Positions 61,123 through 64,000 of a stretch of DNA of 64,000 nucleotides are shown here, piece after piece; the stretch's first letter is position 1; each line of letters opens with the position of its first letter. The notes under the pieces are model-generated. The model saw only the letters and a program-made list of their open reading frames with translations. It was not told the origin of the DNA and ran no database searches. The position numbers were made by a program, and so were the translations under genes. Origin of the DNA: Paraburkholderia bannensis (GTDB taxonomy: Bacteria; Pseudomonadota; Gammaproteobacteria; Burkholderiales; Burkholderiaceae); NCBI RefSeq assembly GCF_014200455.1, contig NZ_JACHBW010000020.1, forward strand, positions 1-64,000. The letters run 5' to 3'.

Positions 61123-61933
61123 GACGTGCAACGCCTCCAGATACATCGATATGACTGCCCGTCGTATAGGACGACAGGGACGTGGCCAGATAAAACAGCG
61201 CCTGCGCCGCTTCTTCGGGAAGACCGAAGCGACCCAGCGGAATGTGCTTCTTGCGTGCGAGCTCGCCGGTCCATTGCTGCCAGCTTTGACCGGCGGCCTG
61301 AGCAGCGGCGTCGGCTTCGTAGCGGCGGCGCCATTGGCCCGACTCCACGATGCCGATCAGGATCGAGTTCACGCGGATCTTCTCGGGCGCGAGTTCCACC
61401 GCGAGCGACTTGATGAGACTGAGCACGCCGGCGCGCGCCGACGAAGTCGCGACCATATGCGGCTCGGGCTGCAAGGCAAGCAGCGAATTCACACACACGA
61501 TCGCGGCGTTTTGTCCTTGTTTTGCAGTGCTACGCAGCATCGGCAGAAAGGCGCGCGTGGGACGGATGATGCTGAAATACTTGAGGTCGAGTTCCTCGCG
61601 CCAGGCTTCGTCGGTGGTATCGGCGAAGGTGGAGACGCGGCCTTGGCCGGCGTTGTTCAGCAGCATGTCAACGCGGCCGAAGCGCTGTTCGACGGCGGCG
61701 GCGAATGCGGCGACATCGTTCGCGTCCAGCACGTCGCAGCGCGCGGCCAGCAGTTGCGCCTGCGGATGACGTTCGCGCAGTTGGCGCTCGGCGCGTGCGA
61801 GGCGGTCGCTGTCGCGGCCGCAGATCGCGACGCTTGCGCCCGCCTGCAGAAAGAGTTCGGCGCTCGCGAGGCCGATGCCGGACGAGCCGCCCGTCACCAC
61901 CGCCACCTGGCCGGTCAAATCGATTCGAATCAT
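61115..61933 (-). CDS. SDR-family protein with changed catalytic residues
   Basis: A 272-residue Rossmann protein with the SDR glycine motif VVTGGSSGIGLASAELFLQA, the NNAG motif (LLNNAGQGRV) and active-site Ser region (IVCVNSLLALQ). Where SDRs carry YxxxK the alignment with SLAVELAPEKIRVNSI gives T-S-S-A-R (MVATSSARAGVLSL), so both catalytic Tyr and Lys are changed. It may be a subfamily with altered chemistry. Overlaps its neighbours by 8 and 4 nt. Confidence 0.85.
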   Translation of the reverse strand: MIRIDLTGQVAVVTGGSSGIGLASAELFLQAGASVAICGRDSDRLARAERQLRERHPQAQLLAARCDVLDANDVAAFAAAVEQRFGRVDMLLNNAGQGRVSTFADTTDEAWREELDLKYFSIIRPTRAFLPMLRSTAKQGQNAAIVCVNSLLALQPEPHMVATSSARAGVLSLIKSLAVELAPEKIRVNSILIGIVESGQWRRRYEADAAAQAAGQSWQQWTGELARKKHIPLGRFGLPEEAAQALFYLATSLSSYTTGSHIDVSGGVARHV

Positions 61934-62820
61934 TTGATCCCCAATGCCTTCATATACGACGTTTTCTTGCCAACAGCGTGATTTGCAACCTGCATGCCGG
62001 GCCGGTAGTTCAGGCGCTTCGAGAGTTCATCGGCGGCGTGACGGACCTTGTCGATCAGGCCGCTGTCGAGCAGCGACGATTCGATGCCCGGGCGCGGAAT
62101 CGTTGTGGTCACAACCGCTGCGATACGGCCCGTTTCGTTGCGCACCGGCGCGGACACCACCGAAATGCCACGCTCGAACGACGATTCGCTCACGGCGTAG
62201 CCTCGATCGGCGTCTTCGCGAATGCGCATATACAGTTCTTCGACCGTATCCGGCGTGGAAGGCGTGTAGCGCTCCAGATGCGCTTCCGGATACAGCGCGC
62301 GCAGATCGTCCAGCGTGAGGTCGCCCATCAGCACCTGGCCGTGGGTGGTGGCGTGCGCGGGCAAGCGCGTGCCCACATTCACCTTCACGGAGCTGAAGAT
62401 GGGCGCATGGCTTTGCGCCTTGGCGACGAACACGATGTCGCGGCCATCGCGGATCACGATATGCGAGGTCAGGCCAGTAGCATCGCGTAGCGTCTCGATC
62501 AGTGGCAGCCCCAGATCGGTCAGTTCCAGCGAACTGAGATATTCGAAGCCAAGGCGCAGCACGGCCACGCCGAGGCGGTAATTACGGTCACGGTCGGCGC
62601 GTTCCAGAAAGCCCAGTGATTCGAGCGTTTGCAGCAGACGGAACACCGTCGTGCGCGGAATGCCCAGGCGGCGCGACAGTTCGGGCGCATCGAGCACGGG
62701 CTCGCGCGGCGAAAATTCGGTCAGGATGCGCAGGCCCCGTTCCAGACCGGGCACGCGATAGTTCGTATCGCTGCGGTCTTCGTCGGCGTCGGGGGACGCG
62801 CTGGCGAGGTCGGCTGTCAT
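61930..62820 (-). CDS. IclR family transcriptional regulator of the catabolic operon
   Basis: A 296-residue regulator with an N-terminal winged helix (LSRRLGIPRTTVFRLLQTLE) and a C-terminal effector domain (GTRLPAHATTHGQVLMGDLT; YAVSESSFERGISVVSAPV). It is embedded in the operon, overlapping both neighbours by ATGA, so it is probably autoregulated together with the pathway genes. IclR proteins commonly sense the aromatic substrate or an intermediate. Confidence 0.93.
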   Translation of the reverse strand: MTADLASASPDADEDRSDTNYRVPGLERGLRILTEFSPREPVLDAPELSRRLGIPRTTVFRLLQTLESLGFLERADRDRNYRLGVAVLRLGFEYLSSLELTDLGLPLIETLRDATGLTSHIVIRDGRDIVFVAKAQSHAPIFSSVKVNVGTRLPAHATTHGQVLMGDLTLDDLRALYPEAHLERYTPSTPDTVEELYMRIREDADRGYAVSESSFERGISVVSAPVRNETGRIAAVVTTTIPRPGIESSLLDSGLIDKVRHAADELSKRLNYRPGMQVANHAVGKKTSYMKALGIK

Positions 62821-63737
62821 TTCTGGATGATTCCCTGAGATTGCTGAATGGGCTGATGTTGACGGCAGAACGTATCGATCAGCGCGTTATAGGCTTCGGG
62901 CTGTTCGATATAGCCCGCGTGTCCCGCACGCGCGATTGTTGCGAACGGCGCTTGCGCGATTTGCGCGAGACGCTCGCAGGCGGCGGGCGGCGTGATGGTG
63001 TCTTGCGCGCCCACGGCCACCGCCATCGGCACGCGAGCCGCGCATTGCGCGAGATCGGCGGCGAGGTCGGCATTGGCGAGCAGATGCGTGGCCTGGGCGT
63101 AACCGTGTGGGATCACGCGCGCCATGTTCCAGCGCACCCAGGCGCGTGCCTCATCGCTCGCATGCGGCGAGAGCATATTGGCGCTGCGTTTTTCCGCGAG
63201 ACCTTGCGGGCCGAGTTCGGCGAGCATCGCCAGGCGCGCATCGCGCTTTTCGGCGCGCGCTTGCGGGTCCGCTGCGCCGTAGCCGTCCGCTGGCGAAATC
63301 AGCAGCAGCGCGCTCACGCGTTGCGGATGCGCCGCTGCGAAAGCGCCCGCGATAATCGCGCCGAGCGAATGCCCCACCAGCACGCAGCGCGCGACGCCAA
63401 CCGCGTCGAACCAGTCGAGCAGCACGCGTGCATAGTCGGCGGCGACGGGCGACGCGCTCGCCACCGGCGTGGACGCCCCATATCCCGGCGCATCCCAGGC
63501 GAGCACGCGGCGCGCTTGACCCAATGCTTCGAATTGCTGCACCCACGAAGCCGCGCCGGAGCCAATGCCATGCAGCAGCACGAGCGGCAGCGCCTCATTG
63601 CCGTTCGCTTCTTGCGCCGCTGCCTCGCGATAGCTCACGCACGCCTCGCCCGCTCGCACTTCGCGCAGCGCAAAGCGCGCGAGCCGCGTGTCGAGCGTGG
63701 CGGCTGATGAGGCGTGAATGTCGATCGCTTCGTTCAT
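62817..63737 (-). CDS. Alpha/beta hydrolase
   Basis: A 306-residue hydrolase with oxyanion motif LVLLHGIGSGAASWVQQFEA, nucleophile elbow VLVGHSLGAIIAGAF (Ser) and the C-terminal His in ARAGHAGYIEQPEAYN. Enzymes of this type hydrolyse C-C bonds of ring-cleavage products or esters and lactones. The position behind a cupin and ahead of the IclR gene supports a role in the same pathway. Confidence 0.9.
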   Translation of the reverse strand: MNEAIDIHASSAATLDTRLARFALREVRAGEACVSYREAAAQEANGNEALPLVLLHGIGSGAASWVQQFEALGQARRVLAWDAPGYGASTPVASASPVAADYARVLLDWFDAVGVARCVLVGHSLGAIIAGAFAAAHPQRVSALLLISPADGYGAADPQARAEKRDARLAMLAELGPQGLAEKRSANMLSPHASDEARAWVRWNMARVIPHGYAQATHLLANADLAADLAQCAARVPMAVAVGAQDTITPPAACERLAQIAQAPFATIARAGHAGYIEQPEAYNALIDTFCRQHQPIQQSQGIIQK

Positions 63738-63783
63738 GACTTGGGTTTCAGGCTGGCTTTGTGGATGTTCTGCTTAGTGATGC

Positions 63784-64000
63784 TTACTTCTGAAGATCGC
63801 GCTTGATCTTCGCGAGCGGCGAATCCGGCGGATACGTCGGCGTGACGGGCTTGGGCGAACCCAGCATCACGCACATCAGCGCGTCTTCCTCGCCGATGTT
63901 GATTTCCGTGCGATAGACGCCCGGCGGCACCGAGATCAGATCGCGTTCGCCCAGCACGGCTTCCCACGTCTCGCCGTCTTTCTCGCAGATCACCTTCATC
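63784..64000 (-). CDS. Cupin-domain protein, 3' part only (cut by the right edge)
   Basis: The last 72 or so codons of a gene that begins outside the window. It reads ISVPPGVYRTEINIGEEDAL then MCVMLGSPKPVTPTYPPDSP, the end of a cupin barrel with a C-terminal tail. Members in such clusters include dioxygenases and small binding proteins. It is first in the visible part of the operon, 46 nt before the alpha/beta hydrolase. Confidence 0.7.
   Translation of the reverse strand, partial: MKVICEKDGETWEAVLGERDLISVPPGVYRTEINIGEEDALMCVMLGSPKPVTPTYPPDSPLAKIKRDLQK

Noticed and set aside
59464..61200. Riboswitch before the ThDP enzyme gene
   Set aside because: The gene overlaps its upstream neighbour inside an operon, leaving no leader for a THI element.

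Overview
The window looks like a high-GC beta-proteobacterial chromosome of the Burkholderia/Paraburkholderia/Caballeronia group. Markers are the DUF3348-DUF802-OmpA-DUF2894 cluster, a Burkholderia-type porin, an AcnB aconitase with a palindromic promoter element, MdtABC-NodT efflux, BaeSR, an LptD paralogue and many IclR/AraC/OmpR-type regulators. No rRNA, tRNA, IS element or CRISPR array was recognised.

Layout. 1-449: broken filamentous-haemagglutinin/CdiA-like remnant (minus). 841-5986: four tightly spaced plus-strand genes that look like a proton-driven MotAB/ExbBD/ZorAB-like motor whose MotA-like subunit carries a long tail with seven 51-residue repeats. 6118-12441: periplasmic choloylglycine-hydrolase-like amidase, AraC regulator, porin, and a three-gene molybdenum hydroxylase operon (2Fe-2S subunit, molybdopterin subunit, cytochrome c). 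12766-15523: acnB with promoter and a textbook terminator. 15889-17817: GGDEF-EAL protein. 17823-27820: one minus operon, MdtA-MdtB-MdtC-NodT plus an atypical response regulator, facing a divergent two-component pair (27988-30109). 30205-31168: copper-related DUF2946 and PCu(A)C genes.

31241-38287: an AT-richer accessory island. A VgrG with a C-terminal HExxH (HEARH) metallopeptidase-like effector domain is followed by four tandem paralogues of a signal-peptide-bearing protein, the probable periplasmic immunity proteins. The first overlaps the effector gene by 137 nt in another frame. The following units repeat at about 861 bp and each carries a displaced copy of the effector tail. With the DUF802 motor cluster, this is the best candidate for undescribed biology here.

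38649-48803: small lipoprotein, a second atypical response regulator, BaeSR with Gly/Pro/Asn repeats in the sensor, two GT9 glycosyltransferases, an LptD paralogue, small secreted proteins and an H-NS-like protein. 48930-52957: aldo/keto reductase, MFS transporter and a pair of 2OG-Fe(II) oxygenase-like genes. 53120-64000: a truncated binding-protein-like gene, then a ten-gene minus-strand catabolic cluster (MFS, FAD reductase, extradiol-type VOC enzyme, aldehyde dehydrogenase, NadX-like dehydrogenase, ThDP enzyme, atypical SDR, IclR regulator, alpha/beta hydrolase, cupin cut by the right edge). It probably degrades an aromatic or related acid whose identity cannot be read from the sequence.
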